The notes: generated from the sequence alone by a model not told the origin. 64,000 nt of DNA from Rhyacophila brunnea (GCA_022495005.1 JAGYXB010000046.1:186001-250000); one strand, 5' to 3'. Numbered from the stretch's first letter, positions 47,965 to 60,059 are shown. Program-made: numbers and translations.

Positions 47965-48390
47965 AATACGTGTATTAATTAAGGCTCTAAGTACCAAAAA
48001 GTAGAATTGCCTGTAGGTACAAAATACCGAGTCATTGCAGTAAAATTTCATGAAGCAGACCTTTTGAAAAATGTGGTTTTACATTGTGAAGCAATCACGG
48101 CAACTTCTATAATTTTAGGTATTAAGAACTCGTAAGTGTCAACACACCATTGTCAGCCATTTTATATTGAATGCCGTTGACCATCACAGTGCTACTTACA
48201 CCATTATAAATAAAACACGTCAACGGACTTACAACGTCGACAGGTTTAATTATTTTGCTGTATTTTTTTTACTTGCTTGAGGCACTTAGACTATAGTTGA
48301 AGTTATTGGTGTTGGTATGTAGAACATTTTTCTATAAAAATGTCAGTTTTTATTTTTTTGGTACTTAGAGCCTTAATTAATACACGTATT
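47965..48390. mobile_element. MITE with long perfect inverted ends
   Basis: AATACGTGTATTAATTAAGG and the next ~16 bp (CTCTAAGTACCAAAAA) are repeated exactly inverted at the right end. CACTTG flanks both sides (47959-47964, 48391-48396) as a possible 6-bp duplication. 426 bp, non-coding. Confidence 0.7.
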
Positions 48391-48695
48391 CACTTGATAA
48401 ATGATAGATAAACAAGATTTGTAGCAAACTGTAGCTATCTTATATGTTTAAATTAAGCTATGTTTCGATTTGTCAGATCAAATAGCGTAATATGGTTGTG
48501 AAACAATACTATCTTATAAAGATAGTAATCGATTAACGATCGAAATTTATATTATAAGATCTGCTACAACGTATATTACCAACACCTGTATAGGTACGTG
48601 CATAATATATATATATAAGCATTTTGTTATATTCAGACGTTTTCAGACATATTATGTAGAAATATATGTATATTATGTAAGTACATACATAGATA

Positions 48696-49994
48696 AGAGG
48701 GTGGGTCAATAATTCCTTAGAAAAAAGCATTAAAACAGTTTTTATTTTTGCATTTTTTTTTTATTTCTCAACATAATCTCCTTGGAGCTCAATACACTTG
48801 GTTAGACGTTTCTCAATTTTTTTTAAACCGTCAGAAAAATAAGTTTTCGAAGGTCCTCAAAATAAGCATTTGTCCGATCGATGACTTCTTCATTTGAAAA
48901 AAAACGTTGTCCACTTAGCCATTTTTTTAAGTTTGGGAAAAGGGAAAAGTCACTGGGGGCTAAATCTGGCGAATACGGTGGGTGGTCGACCAATTCGAAC
49001 TTCAATTCTTCAATTTTAGCCATTGATCGTAAACATGTGTGAACACGGGCATTGTCCTGATGAAAGAGGATTTTTTTCCCGTTTAAATGAGGCCGTTTTT
49101 CTTCAATTTTGTTTCTTAGCTGGTCCAGTAAAGATGCATAATAATCCCCTGTTATTGTTTTTCCTTTTTCCAAATTGTCAACGAAAATAATTTCACGTGC
49201 ATCCCAAAATACAGTAGCCATAACCTTACCAGCTGATTTTACGGTTTTCGCCTTCTTTGGACATGGTTTGCCTTCGCAATCCACTGCTTTGACTGTTCTT
49301 TCGTCCCGGGAGTATAGTGGTGTATCCATGTTTCATCTAGTCACAAAGCGACGAAAAAATTCATCCGGATTGCGTTGCATGAGCGACAACAGGGCTTTAG
49401 AGGCCACCACCCTATTGCGTTTATTGTCGACTGTGAGCAAACGCGGCACCCATCTTGCAGAAATTTTTTCATGCCCAATTTGTCATGTAAAATAGAAATG
49501 ACGCTACCTTTTGAGATCCCTGTAACCTCAATTATCTCACTCAACTTTAATCTTCGATCACTTAACACCATATCGTGGATTTTATTGATCATTTCTGGTG
49601 TAGTCACCTCTACAGGACGTCCTGAGCGTGGTTCATCCTTTGTTGATGTACGACCACGCTTAAATTCATTTAACCAGTTATAAATAGTTGCGAGTGAAGG
49701 AGCAGATATGCCGTGAACTAAATCCAACTCATTTTTTATTTCCTTTGCTGTTAACTCTTTTATATTAAAATGTTTAATAACAGCTCTAAACTCAATTTTC
49801 TCCATTTTCCATTTTTCCATTTTCCACAAGCAAATTTTTTTTTAAATGTACGAAAAACACACAACAACCCGACCAATCTGATTGAAACTTCGCAGCATAC
49901 TGAATCGGGTAGTGCCGCTACATGAAAACAAACCGCTTACAGTACTAGTCGCGCCACCTGTCGGCTTTTCTAAGGACTTATTGACCCACCCTCG
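48696..49994 (-). mobile_element. mariner transposon, full length
   Basis: Ends GAGGGTGGGTCAATAA and TTATTGACCCACCCTCG with TA outside each (48694-48695, 49995-49996). 1.3 kb, the usual mariner length. Transposase on the minus strand, broken (next entry). A second copy of the same family begins at 63442. Confidence 0.88.
48823..49829 (-). pseudogene. mariner transposase, frameshifted
   Basis: 49829-49341: N-terminal helix-turn-helix DNA-binding region (FRAVIKHFNI, IYNWLNEFKRGRTSTKDEPR, SGRPVEVTT, ISKGSVISIL). 49329-48823: catalytic region with FHQDNARVHTC and HPPYSPDLAPSDFSLFPNLK, the second and third Asp of the D,D34D triad. The first Asp is still readable out of frame near 49325 (DETWIHH). 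Frameshifts near 49450, 49320 and 48860 (the copy at 63.5 kb keeps the last segment in frame). Not functional as read. Confidence 0.88.
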
Positions 49995-50179
49995 TATATA
50001 TATGAAAAAAAAATATACGGGATGTCACGTATTTAAAAAAATATTTCGTGAAAAATCTGTTCCATAACATTTGGAAAATTCTAGCCATGTCATTGTTATT
50101 ACATATTATTTTGTTATTTATTATTTAAAAATAATGATATTTGATTTTAATTATTTATGTAGATAACGTGATTATAATA

Positions 50180-50520
50180 TAGTAGCTAGGGTCGATTCAC
50201 TGCTCGATGAAAGCCTCCCCTAACTTCTACTACAGTTCACTGCCACGCGGTCCCCCGAACTTGATGAGATTGTTTAATACCCCTTGGGTACCTATATAAC
50301 TGCATTATTTTGTCAAGCGTACGAGTATAAACTCGTCAAGCGATATACCCGGCCCATTTTATTAACTTGACAACCTTTACATTGTACATTCTTGTCTGCT
50401 TCCTTACCCATTGATATATTTATGATCTTTCCGCATTATGCCCAACATACACCTTCCCATGCCACGTTGCGCCACTCTTCATTCTTGGATTTCTCCTACA
50501 TTAATGCGATTATTTTCAAC
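50180..50520 (-). pseudogene. LINE relic, much decayed
   Basis: TTCACTGCTCGATGAAAGCC and CGCATTATGCCCAACATACA then CATGCCACGTTGCGCCACTC recall, in order, the 3' end and upstream part of LINE B at 60060-60430 (GCACATCTCCATACCACGTT). No frame survives. Confidence 0.45.
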
Positions 50521-51490
50521 AATGAAAAAACTCTTCAATTGGTTTTAAAAATTACACTCTAATATATTTTTAGTAGAGAAAAAATAATCCGCAAAGTTAA
50601 TTTATTTCTCATTACGGTCGCGTGGATATGCTTTGGATTATTTATTATTTTTTTTGCGAATCGAATCCGTATGTCAACCACCAAACGAAGTAAATAAATG
50701 CGTGTTTATCGGCATTTACCATTCTGCGTTTAAACAAATCCATTACCTTTGCCGAAGGTCTAATGTATGCGGGTCTCTTCGAGATATTTTCCTCACTCAA
50801 TTATGCAGGAGACTCTTGCAGAAGAAAACATGAAAAATACGTTTTTCCAGCGCCTTTTCTGAAGCACTTTTGAATTCAAATTCAGCCCAAAAAGAGAAAC
50901 TTTTTCGCATTATTTGCTCAGGTAAATTATTCGTAACAGCGCAGCATATTTTGATTGCAGAGTATTTATATTTATTCAGTGATGAAAAAATAATAAAGAC
51001 CAATAAATATTTAATCCGCTCTACAACGATGTGATTTTTCACGAAGACTTACCTAAACAAATATACCTTCATATATATCTTATTATTGTTTAATATTTAT
51101 GACTATCCTTTAGTACTGTAATTTCAAACCTTTTTTTGGTTAAAGGGATCCTTAAAATATCTTTTTGTTTCTCTCTCCGCGTCCATAAGCTTTTTCAACA
51201 TCGTCTTCGTCGTTAATGTATGGCAGCTGTGTATGAAATTCTTTTCATCGATGTAATCCACCACACACTTCACTTCACTTCCACTAAAGTTTTCCGCATA
51301 CTTAGAAAGTTATATTTGTATATTATGTAATATACAAAATATCCAAAGTAGGTAATATGTATTATGGCTTGTTTCTGATGCTTAATGTACTAAATGTAAG
51401 TTAGGGTCGAAAGATTTAAGCAGTTGGCCGGCAGTAAGTAGTAAGTACTCAATCTACTAGCGGAAAATACAAAGCTTGCACTTTTAGATG
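50521..51490. other. spacer, nothing recognised
   Basis: Slightly less AT-rich around 50640-50840 with a 66-codon plus frame (50633) and an 81-codon minus frame (51042-50797). Neither resembles a family I know, and splice or start context is unconvincing. Confidence 0.35.
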
Positions 51491-51498
51491 GTATACAC

Positions 51499-52278
51499 CA
51501 GGGATGGCGGACCTATGGCACGCAAATGTTTCATTTTGAAGAGAAAAGAAATTACTATTTTATATTTATTTTAAATAATATAAACTTTATAAAAAAAGTT
51601 TTACAAATAAATATATGAGTAAGTAGGTACGTACGTATACAATAATATTAAAAAATAATGACATAGCCATGCGTATTTTCTTCGGTTTTTCATATTATGT
51701 TAACCAATCGTAGCGTAAATGGAATCGACGAAATTAAAGCATAACAATGACAAATTATTGTATAAAAATAGCAAGCAAATCTTTTTCAATAATAATCATT
51801 ATATTTAATATAAACATACAACTGCATAGGTCGGTCTTTAGGATCGGGCAATTAAAAATAAAAATATTCAATCAACAATCCTTATGAAATAAATTATCGG
51901 CAGACATTCAAATATAATAACTGCTTGTTATTTTACCGCAAACATAATCTCTAAAAATGGAAAACCGCTCAGTGATGGAGAATATAATATAAAAGAAGAG
52001 TGGTGTAAATGCTTCCACGATCACTTTGAGTAATTTAAAAACTAGGATAAAAATATTCAATCAATAAAAATATGCCTTCGGCTAGAAATACGGTGAAAGA
52101 TAGAATATCAATAACTCAATTGCAATTTTGAAACCTTTTTCATAGAATTATTAACTATTTTTTTTAAAAACTTTTTTTAAAAACATTCACCTGAAAAGAA
52201 CTGCTTGGCATGTCGGACAGTTGAAAATATTATTTGGGAAATATTGGCACGCGTACGTAAAAAGGTTCGCCATCTCAG
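51499..52278. mobile_element. hAT-type MITE, family H1, copy 3
   Basis: Left CAGGGATGGCGGACCTATGG, right GGTTCGCCATCTCAG, 780 bp. GTATACAC at 51491-51498 is exactly repeated at 52279-52286, an 8-bp duplication. Interior resembles 10131-10805 (GGCACGCAAATGTTTCATTT on the left). Confidence 0.82.
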
Positions 52279-52286
52279 GTATACAC

Positions 52287-53476
52287 TAACTAAAACATAA
52301 GCAATAAATATATATATATCAAAATAAAGGTGGTATACTGATTTAGTTTGCTGCAAGTGACTTCGCATTGCAGCTTATTTAAGATATTATTATTTTATAT
52401 TATTATCGAAGACATTCCACTATAATTTCAGATTCACCAAATGAGTTAATTGCTCACGTGATTGTATGACATTGTGACATATATTGACAACATAAGACTT
52501 GCATATTTGAATTCATAGTATTGGATATCGTATAATTGTTAAGTGCTGTCAATTGTGTTCATAATTGACGCATCTCATATATTCCATTATCAAATAAGAA
52601 ATTTGAATATAATGTTAAGCAATAATTAGCTATGACAATATATTGACAAATATTTTTAAGATGAATAATCACGTAAAACACCGAGAGATTCGTAAGTACA
52701 TATGTTAAGAATAACCAAATCAACATACGTCAAACCAGAACGCGAAACCTTTTTGATTTTGTATCTGCCAATAGAAGAATAAAATAATGAATGTGTTACC
52801 AATAGGACGACGATTAGAAAGTCGAAGTAGGTACATTGAAAATTCCTAATACAGAATGCGAATAAGACTCATTCTATAAAATTGTTATGAATATCTAACT
52901 AACCTAAAATTTCATAATGCTTCATTGTTTTATTAATAGATGGTGTAAAAAAATTGAATAGGTATTCAAATTTGGTTACTCAATTACAAAAAAGGTGGCA
53001 TGGTATAGCTTTTTGCGCAGGCTTTTACGAATCCCCGCACAATCTCGCAAAACCCTTAATGGAAATCACCGCTGTACTGTTATTACGCAAAGTCAGCAAA
53101 AATGAACGTTACGACCCAATTTCCACAAAGCACACGTTCGTTGAGTAAAAATATTTTAATCCGTTTCATAGACAAGACGCATTTCCAGTACTAATGGGTG
53201 AAAATTGTTCCAACATTCGGTTATTGTTCAAAATTATTTAAATAGTAGTTATGTCATGACATTACGTAACTAAAGCTCTATTATACGAGTACCTATATAC
53301 TGTAGGTACACATGATATCCTCATGACAAAACAGAACATCACAAAACAAAAAATGACAAAACAGAACATGACAAAACTGAACATTGCGTGTGTTTATATT
53401 GGAATTGAATTCTGGATGTCTGTCTATGTCAGCTATGTCTTCACGACGACAGATAGCGGGCGATGTATGGTACTAT
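52287..53476. other. spacer, nothing recognised
   Basis: AT-rich sequence with a GACAAAACAGAACAT-type short tandem repeat near 53322-53385 (about 3 units). A 64-codon frame at 52954-53148 is not recognisable. Confidence 0.35.
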
Positions 53477-53489
53477 AGTACCTACGGGA

Positions 53490-53672
53490 ATGGGACGATT
53501 TGACACCGCGAACTGGCCTCCGCCGATTGGCCTCCGGTTATTGGCCGCCGGTACAATCGGACACGGACCCAATTGGCCTCCGGGACGATCGGACGCCGGT
53601 ACAATCGGGCGCCGACCCAATTGGACACCGGCCCAACTGGCCGCCGGGAGATTGGACGCCGCACGGCTGAAT
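53490..53672 (+). repeat. 15-bp GC-rich tandem repeats, outer left arm
   Basis: About 12 units of 15 bp on the pattern GG(A/C)CGCCGG(C/T)(A/C)CAATT (for example TTGGCCTCCGGTTAT, TGGCCGCCGGTACAA). The period of 15 keeps all frames open and yields spurious repeat peptides (GRRPNWTPAQLA) on both strands. Confidence 0.85.
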
Positions 53673-54639
53673 TAAACGCGCAAAGGAAAAGACCTACGTA
53701 ACGACTTGGTAGAGAAAGTAGACACGACACTTTAATATGCTTCTATCTACTTAGTGATTGTACCTTATACATTTTTCGCTTATGATTGATAATAATTATT
53801 ACTTATGCTTTATGCTGTTTATAAAAAGAGAAGAATTCTTTCCTCGTCAGAACTTGAAGATGTGCATAATTAAGTAAGTAATTTATTGTGTATACCTACC
53901 CATATTAAAAAATATATATATTAATAATGAATTGGTTAGTGAAAATAATATTTTTCGGCGTTTTCTCGATTTCATGTTATTATAATTGAACTTTATATTT
54001 ATTCATCATCCGTAAATAAGTATTTTGAAGTTTATGAAATAACAAACAATATAAGTAGGTAAAATACTTGAAAGGTACCTACATATTACATTATATATTA
54101 TATTATTGTTTGAAATGTGTTGGTCAATAATCGATCTTTAATAATTAGGTACAATTTATATTAATCAAGGCGTTTACGTAATAAATAAAATAAGTCTATA
54201 ATAATTAACAAACTATACCGTATTCAGTACCTACATGTATTCTGTACCTACATTATTATATATTATGTTGACAAAGCGAATTTGTATGTAGGTGCATATT
54301 ATTGTCAATAGACTATCGTTTGAAATAGGTGTTAGGTATCTTCGGCTTAAAATTGCTTATTCTATTTTTATTACTAAACGTATTTTATAAAAAACGCGCT
54401 AACTCACATTAGATAAATTTCAAGAAAAGTTGACTCAGCACGGTGCATAGGTAAATGAATATTTTTTCATAGTGTGGTATATTTTTTTACATTATTTTTA
54501 AAATAACTGGAGTAGAGTGTACTAGATATTAATTTAAAAGTCGAAATGTTCATATGTTAAAATTTCACCTTTAATTTAAAATGTGTACACATATTTTTGT
54601 TGAAAGATAAATAGTATGGCTAACATTAATACATTATTA

Positions 54640-55060
54640 TAAACATTATTATGGACGCTAAACCAAGAGATGTTACGGAGACTTGAAGCTTTTGAGATGT
54701 GGCTGTATAGATGCATCCTCAAAATTTCTTGAACTGACAGAGTGACAAATGTTGAAATTCTCAATCGAATAGGAAAGGACCAAGAAGTTCTACGTAGTAT
54801 TAAAACCAGGAAACTACAGTACCTCGGCTACATTATGAGAGGACAAAAGTACAGTATTCCCCAACTTATCATTCAAGGAAAGATCAAAGGTAAGCGTAGC
54901 AGAGGACGGCGCCGCATATCGTGGCTTAAAAACCTCCGTGATTAGTACGAGTGCATCTCCACTGAACTATTCCAGGTAGCAGACGACAAAGCTAATATTG
55001 CCTTGATGGTGTCCGACCTCCACTAGGGGATGGCACAATAAGAAGAAGAAGATAAATATT
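54640..55060 (+). pseudogene. LINE family A, 3' fragment
   Basis: Same family as 45912-46970. The frame at 54742-54945 reads TNVEILNRIGKDQEVLRSIK, RKLQYLGYIMRGQ and a basic tail RSRGRRRISWLKNLRD. It ends GGGGATGGCACAATAAGAAG plus an (AAGAAG) tail near 55050. Stops upstream and after RD. Inside foldback element I. Confidence 0.8.
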
Positions 55061-55754
55061 TATTTCTGAAGAAAATCTCACAAATGGAAAATTCACTGTT
55101 GGAATATGAATACGTATAATATAACAAAAACAGTAAAACAAAATAGTAATAAGTAGCAGTGTAAACTTAATAATTATATATCCTCTTTGACAACAAAAGT
55201 CAATACCACCACCTGTCACCTGACCAAGGCTACTAAAAACCATCCACACATTATATATATGGTGGATACAGAATGGTGACATGACTTGGGAAGATAATAA
55301 GAAAATAATTAATCTAGGAAAAAAAAATATATTGACTGGTGAAACATTTCACCAAGCATGGATTTATATTTTATGAGTTGTATTGTTTTGTGTAACTACG
55401 TCGAAATATATAATACCTATTATATTAATCACTAGGAAGCCGATGTTTGTAATAGGGAATTATTTTTAATTTATCTGTGGAAATACCTGGGTACGTGGGA
55501 AAGCCCCAGATATTTAAAAATAATCTGATCTAACTACCTCATTAGCTCGATCAGGGGTTAAAAAATGATTGGCCCTTGTCATGAGAATTATACAACATAT
55601 TATAATAGCGTTAAAAATATTTTTAATAGGACAAGAATTTAGAAAAATGTCTAACTCATCGGCTAGCAGTCTAAGAGCCGGCTGTCCAGTGAATTCGTCC
55701 AAAAATATCAGCAAAATATAATATAAAACATTGGAGTGATCCTGAAATCGATAA

Positions 55755-55945
55755 TTCAATACCTACTTTGATTTAAAATACAAAAGCCGATTGCCAATAA
55801 GTAACGCAATTTAGAAAGTGCTTCAGAGAGAATTATAAAAGCATCAGCTCACTTCGATACAAGTAGATAGGACTCGTATAGCTTAGTGGCCAGAGCACGC
55901 ATCTGGGCGCGAATCCTGTTGGATGTCGTATTTTTTTAGTTAGGT
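55755..55945 (+). repeat. tRNA-like repeat, copy 3
   Basis: TACAAAAGCCGATTGCCAA, AATTTAGAAAGTGCTTCAG, then GACTCGTATAGCTTAGTGGC (A box), GCGCGAATCCTGTTGG (B box) and a T7 stop. Immediately followed by the repeat shared with 6228-6410. Inside foldback element I. Confidence 0.6.
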
Positions 55946-56128
55946 TAAATTTAATAATACTGGGTAATTATTGAGTTTGGAAGAAAATAAATCATTAAAT
56001 CGACATTGACTGATTATATTGCAGTACGTATTTATAAATTAAATAATTAGTATAACACAAATTATGACTTAATAAGTAGAATTGAACAGTAAACATATTA
56101 TTAAATATATCGATGACCCAATCACATG
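55946..56128. repeat. dispersed repeat shared with 6228-6410
   Basis: Same ordered blocks as the 6.2-kb copy (AATTATTGAGTTTGGAAG, GATTATATTGCAG, GATGACCCAATCACATG). Together with the tRNA-like block to its left it may be one element. Confidence 0.65.
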
Positions 56129-56353
56129 AACGTTTTTTAACTGCAACCGGTTTCGTCCACCCAGAGGCTAGTCTAGTCAGTACGATAAAAATTGCGTTTT
56201 ATTAAATTAAATCAATAATAGAATTCATTTCCACCATGAATTTACAGTTAACATAATTAATAAAAGAAATATTATATTAAACAGAATTATACGAGTGAAC
56301 ACAGTTTGAAAACCCCCTTTTTTAAGAAAAAATAGGTTTAATAGTATTATTTC

Positions 56354-56410
56354 GATCAGGGTTGGCAAACCTTTTTACGTACGTGGGCCAAAATTTCAAA
56401 ATAAACTCAA
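56354..56410. mobile_element. hAT family H1 terminal fragment
   Basis: CAGGGTTGGCAAACCTTTTT then ACGTACGTGGGCCAAAATTT matches the H1 left end at 43544. The rest of the element is absent; it stops about 65 bp before foldback element II. Confidence 0.6.
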
Positions 56411-56475
56411 GTGACAATAATTAGTGACAAATACCATATTCGCAATGGAAGGGCAGATTATGAGCGAACGCGGGC

Positions 56476-58211
56476 GGGTCTAGGACGATTTGGCACCGCG
56501 AACTGGCCTCCGCCGATTGGCCTCCGGTAATTGGCCGCCGGTACAATCGGACGCCGGCCCAATTGGACGCCGACCCAATTCGACGCCGACCCAACTGGCC
56601 TCCGGGAGATTGGACGCCGCACAGTTGAATTAAATGCGCAAAGGAATAGACGTACGTTACGATTTGTTGGAGTAAATAAGCAAGTCAGTTTAATATGCTT
56701 CTATCTTCTCAGTAGTCGTACCTTATACATTTCGCGCTTGACACATTTTTAATATAGATTGCGAAAAATTATTATGCCTTATGATGTTTATTAAAAGAAA
56801 ATAATTCTTCCCTCGCTAAAACTTAAAGATGTGCATAATCAATTAATTTATTGTCTATACATGGGTACTTATTTATATTTACAACAAATATTAAAAATAA
56901 TGTTTGATGTTAGAATGAAAATTACATTATATTTCAGCGTTTTATCGACTTAATATTATAATAAAGCTTAAACATGTATATTATTATGCATAAATGCGTA
57001 TTTTAAGATATTATGAAATTACAAACAAAATATTAAGTAAGTTATCTGCTAAGTATAAATGTTTTAGTAATTTGATTGATAAACTACTTAGGTACTGGGT
57101 GCCGGACGAAATCTCGAAGGCCGAAATCCCGAAAGCCTAAATCCTGAAAGCCGAAATCCCGAATATCGAAATCCTGAACGCTGAAATCCCGAATGGCCGG
57201 AATCCCGAAATCCCTCATTTTTTGTGGAAATATAAAAAAAAATGTAAAATACAAACATCAGCAATTGCGCAATCGTGAATTGCGCAATTTTTCTGAGATG
57301 CACAAAATCCATTCGTTCTACAAAATGGTCTCTCCTGAAAAATTGCGCAATCAGAAAAACCCATTTTCCGAAAAAATGGGATTTGTCTCTCTTACAAAAA
57401 TTGCGCTCACGATTGCGCAATTATTGATGCTTGTATTTTACATTTTTATATTTCCACAAAAAATGGGTTTTTGTCTCTCTTGCAAAAATTGCGCAATTAT
57501 TGATGTTTGTATTTTTTCATTTTTCGGGATTTCGGCCATTCGGGATTTCAGCATTCGGGATTTCGGCCTTCGGGATTTCGTCCGGCACACAGTACCTAAG
57601 TAGTTTATCAATCAAACTACTGAAACATTTATATTTAGCAGATAACTTACTTAATATTTTGTTTGTAATTTCATACTATCTTAAAATACGCATTTATGCA
57701 TAATAATATACATATTTAAGCTTTATTATAATATTAAGTCGATAAAGCGCTGAAATATAATGTACTTTTCATTCTAACATCTAACATTATTTTAAATATT
57801 TGTTGTAAATATAAATAAGTACCCATGTATAGACAATAAATTAATTGATTATGCACATCTTTAAGTTTTAGCGAGGGAAGAATTATTTTCTTTTAATAAA
57901 CATCATCAGGCATAATAATTTTTCTCAATCTATATTAAAAATGTGTCAAGCGCAAAATGTATAAGGTACACCTACTGAGAAGATAGAAGCATATTAAACT
58001 GACTTGCTTATTTACTCCAACAAATCGTAACGTACGTCCATTCCTTTGCGCATTTAATTCAATTGTGCGGCGTCCAATCTCCCGGAGGCCAGTTGGGTCG
58101 GCGTCGAATTGGGTCGGCGTCCAATTGGGCCGGCGTCCGATTGTACCGGCGGCCAATTACCGGAGGCCAATCGGCGGAGGCCAGTTCGCGGTGCCAAATC
58201 GTCCCATTCCC
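56476..58211. mobile_element. foldback element II, nested in element I in opposite polarity
   Basis: Left end GGGTCTAGGACGATTTGG, right end complement of GGGAATGGGACGATTTGG, so its two end types are swapped relative to element I. AACGCGGGC at 56467-56475 is exactly repeated at 58212-58220 (9-bp duplication). Arms about 650-740 bp: 15-bp GC-rich repeats (56490-56630, 58060-58200), an AT-rich segment, then GGGATTTCGG repeats. Core 57215-57530 with several TTGCGCAAT sites. 1736 bp, no transposase. Confidence 0.88.
57100..57600. repeat. core of element II: GGGATTTCGGC repeats and TTGCGCAAT palindromes
   Basis: CGGGATTTCGGCCTT (15 bp) repeats several times at both edges, inverted relative to each other. 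Between them TTGCGCAAT and its variants recur (about 57269, 57285, 57345, 57400, 57414, 57486), alternating with AAATGGGTTTTTGTCTCTC-type repeats. The frames of 90-136 codons here are products of these repeats. Confidence 0.75.
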
Positions 58212-58283
58212 AACGCGGGCATGGAAAGTTAGAGTGTGACACACACACTGACAACGAATGCAGTCAATTTTAACTTATATAAC

Positions 58284-58760
58284 AAATTCATACAATAAAG
58301 TAGGTAAAAACTTTATCACCTACCTATTAAGTCAATTATCACAATAAAAATATAACAATAAATAATAATAAAAAATTAACAAATAAATTATGATTAGTTG
58401 AAGTATTTGAAGTGAACTGGAAAAAAGTAGCATGTAAGAATAATATCGAATATTTGTTTCACAAGATTGATATCATTGATATAGTTATCTCATTAGTAAC
58501 CTCCGTTAAATTCCCAATACGTTGCTATGTTCCCAGAATTGATAATTTTACACCTCTTGAGTGTAGTAAGTATTTTTATTGATTACATTTACTAATGATC
58601 TATTATTATGTTTTGACGATTAATACTCATATCGAATGTATTATTAGTGATAAGGTAGGGTTTTTTTTACAAACACCTAAACTATTCATAATTTGTTTGT
58701 TATATTTTTATTGTGAACTTAATGGTAGGTGATAAAGTTTAACCTAATTTATTGTATTAC
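58284..58760. mobile_element. possible MITE
   Basis: AAACTTTATCACCTACC-ATTAAG and CACAATAAAAATATAACA near 58305-58360 are repeated inverted near 58690-58745. About 475 bp, no clear duplication. Inside foldback element I. Confidence 0.5.
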
Positions 58761-60055
58761 TTTATTATATAAGTTAGAATTATTAACTGTATTCATCGAC
58801 AGTGTGTATTTACCTTTTGGTAAATGCACATAGTGCCCGAAGGTGCCGAAAGGCGAAACTCGGGTCGCAAAAACGACTCAAATGGAAAAGTACAAAACTT
58901 CAATCCATTAAAATTTATTCGTTTAGTTTACATACATTCAAATATATAGGTATGTTGAATTTTTGAGAGGTTATTAAGAAAAGTAGTAAAATATTCGGTT
59001 AGGTAGAATATATTAAAAGTGTATTTACATTACAAGTTTTAGGTAGATAGGTAGGAAGGTACCTAATATTGTATTATTAGTTTCCTCCATTTATTCCTTT
59101 ATTTTTATGGAAAGTAATAAATATTTTGTGTAGTTTTCGTATGTTATTTTGTTATGAGGTTTTTTGAGATGAATATGTACGTATATTATGTTATTTAAAT
59201 ATCATAAGTAGGATTATAAAATACCCATACGATGTGTATTTATGAACTGCATTTTGTTTTTATATTAATAAAATGTATTGTCTAAAATAGGTTGTCATTG
59301 AAAATAAATGTATTAATATAATTGTCGTTTTATTTATCCATTTTGCTTAGCACTGCATAATATTGAGTTATATTTTATTTTATTATTTAATATAGGTACT
59401 GTCTTTTCATCAAGGCTTTACTGTGAGTTAATACCGTTAAAGAAATTCATATGTAAGTATTATTATAAAAATATGACTTAGCAAATAGTGAATATTATTA
59501 ATTACTATAAGGTTACTATTTATCCATCAACCTACTGAAATATTTAAAGCAGATCATTTTCTTAAATATTTAAAGATATTTTTATTTACCCTCAAACACA
59601 CTTTAAAATGTATTGTTTTAATTTAAGAAAAGTCTGAAAGAATATTATTTTCATTCAAACTGGCTCAATTTAACTAATAAACTAGAAACAGGCAAAAAAA
59701 TAAAAAAACACACGACGAAATAAATAACAATAGCTTTAGTGTTTTATGGTTGTATTTTAAATCATATACATTTAATAGACTAAAAAAAATACCATATACG
59801 AATACATATATTTTGGTTACTGTTTTTATTTGGTGTTTTTCCTCGCTTTGAGTTTCGCATAACATATACTTAATTATCCCCTTTATAGGGACACCTACAG
59901 ATTTGTAAATATAAATAAAAATACGTAAATTTAATTGTGCACATCTTTAAAAGACGAGGAAAGAATTCCATTATTTTTATAAACATCATATATATACTAT
60001 ACTTAAATAAAAATGACTAAAACTTCCAATAAAGTTACAAATTCGCTTTGTCAAC
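58761..60055. other. AT-rich interior of foldback element I, nothing recognised
   Basis: No coding-quality frame. A short GC-rich patch near 58830-58880 (CCCGAAGGTGCCGAAAGGCG) stands out but has no partner in the window. Confidence 0.35.
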
Positions 60056-60059
60056 ATAA

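Noticed and set aside
53490..53672. CRISPR-like periodicity
   Set aside because: Units are contiguous 15-mers with no spacers, in a eukaryotic genome; simple tandem repeats.
53463..53730. Repeat peptides (RRPNWTPAQLA-like) on both strands
   Set aside because: Period 15 is a multiple of 3, so tandem repeats give open frames in several registers; no start context or conservation expected.
57193..57603. 136-codon plus frame and 110-codon minus frame
   Set aside because: Both are read-throughs of the 15-bp and TTGCGCAAT repeats at the core of foldback element II.
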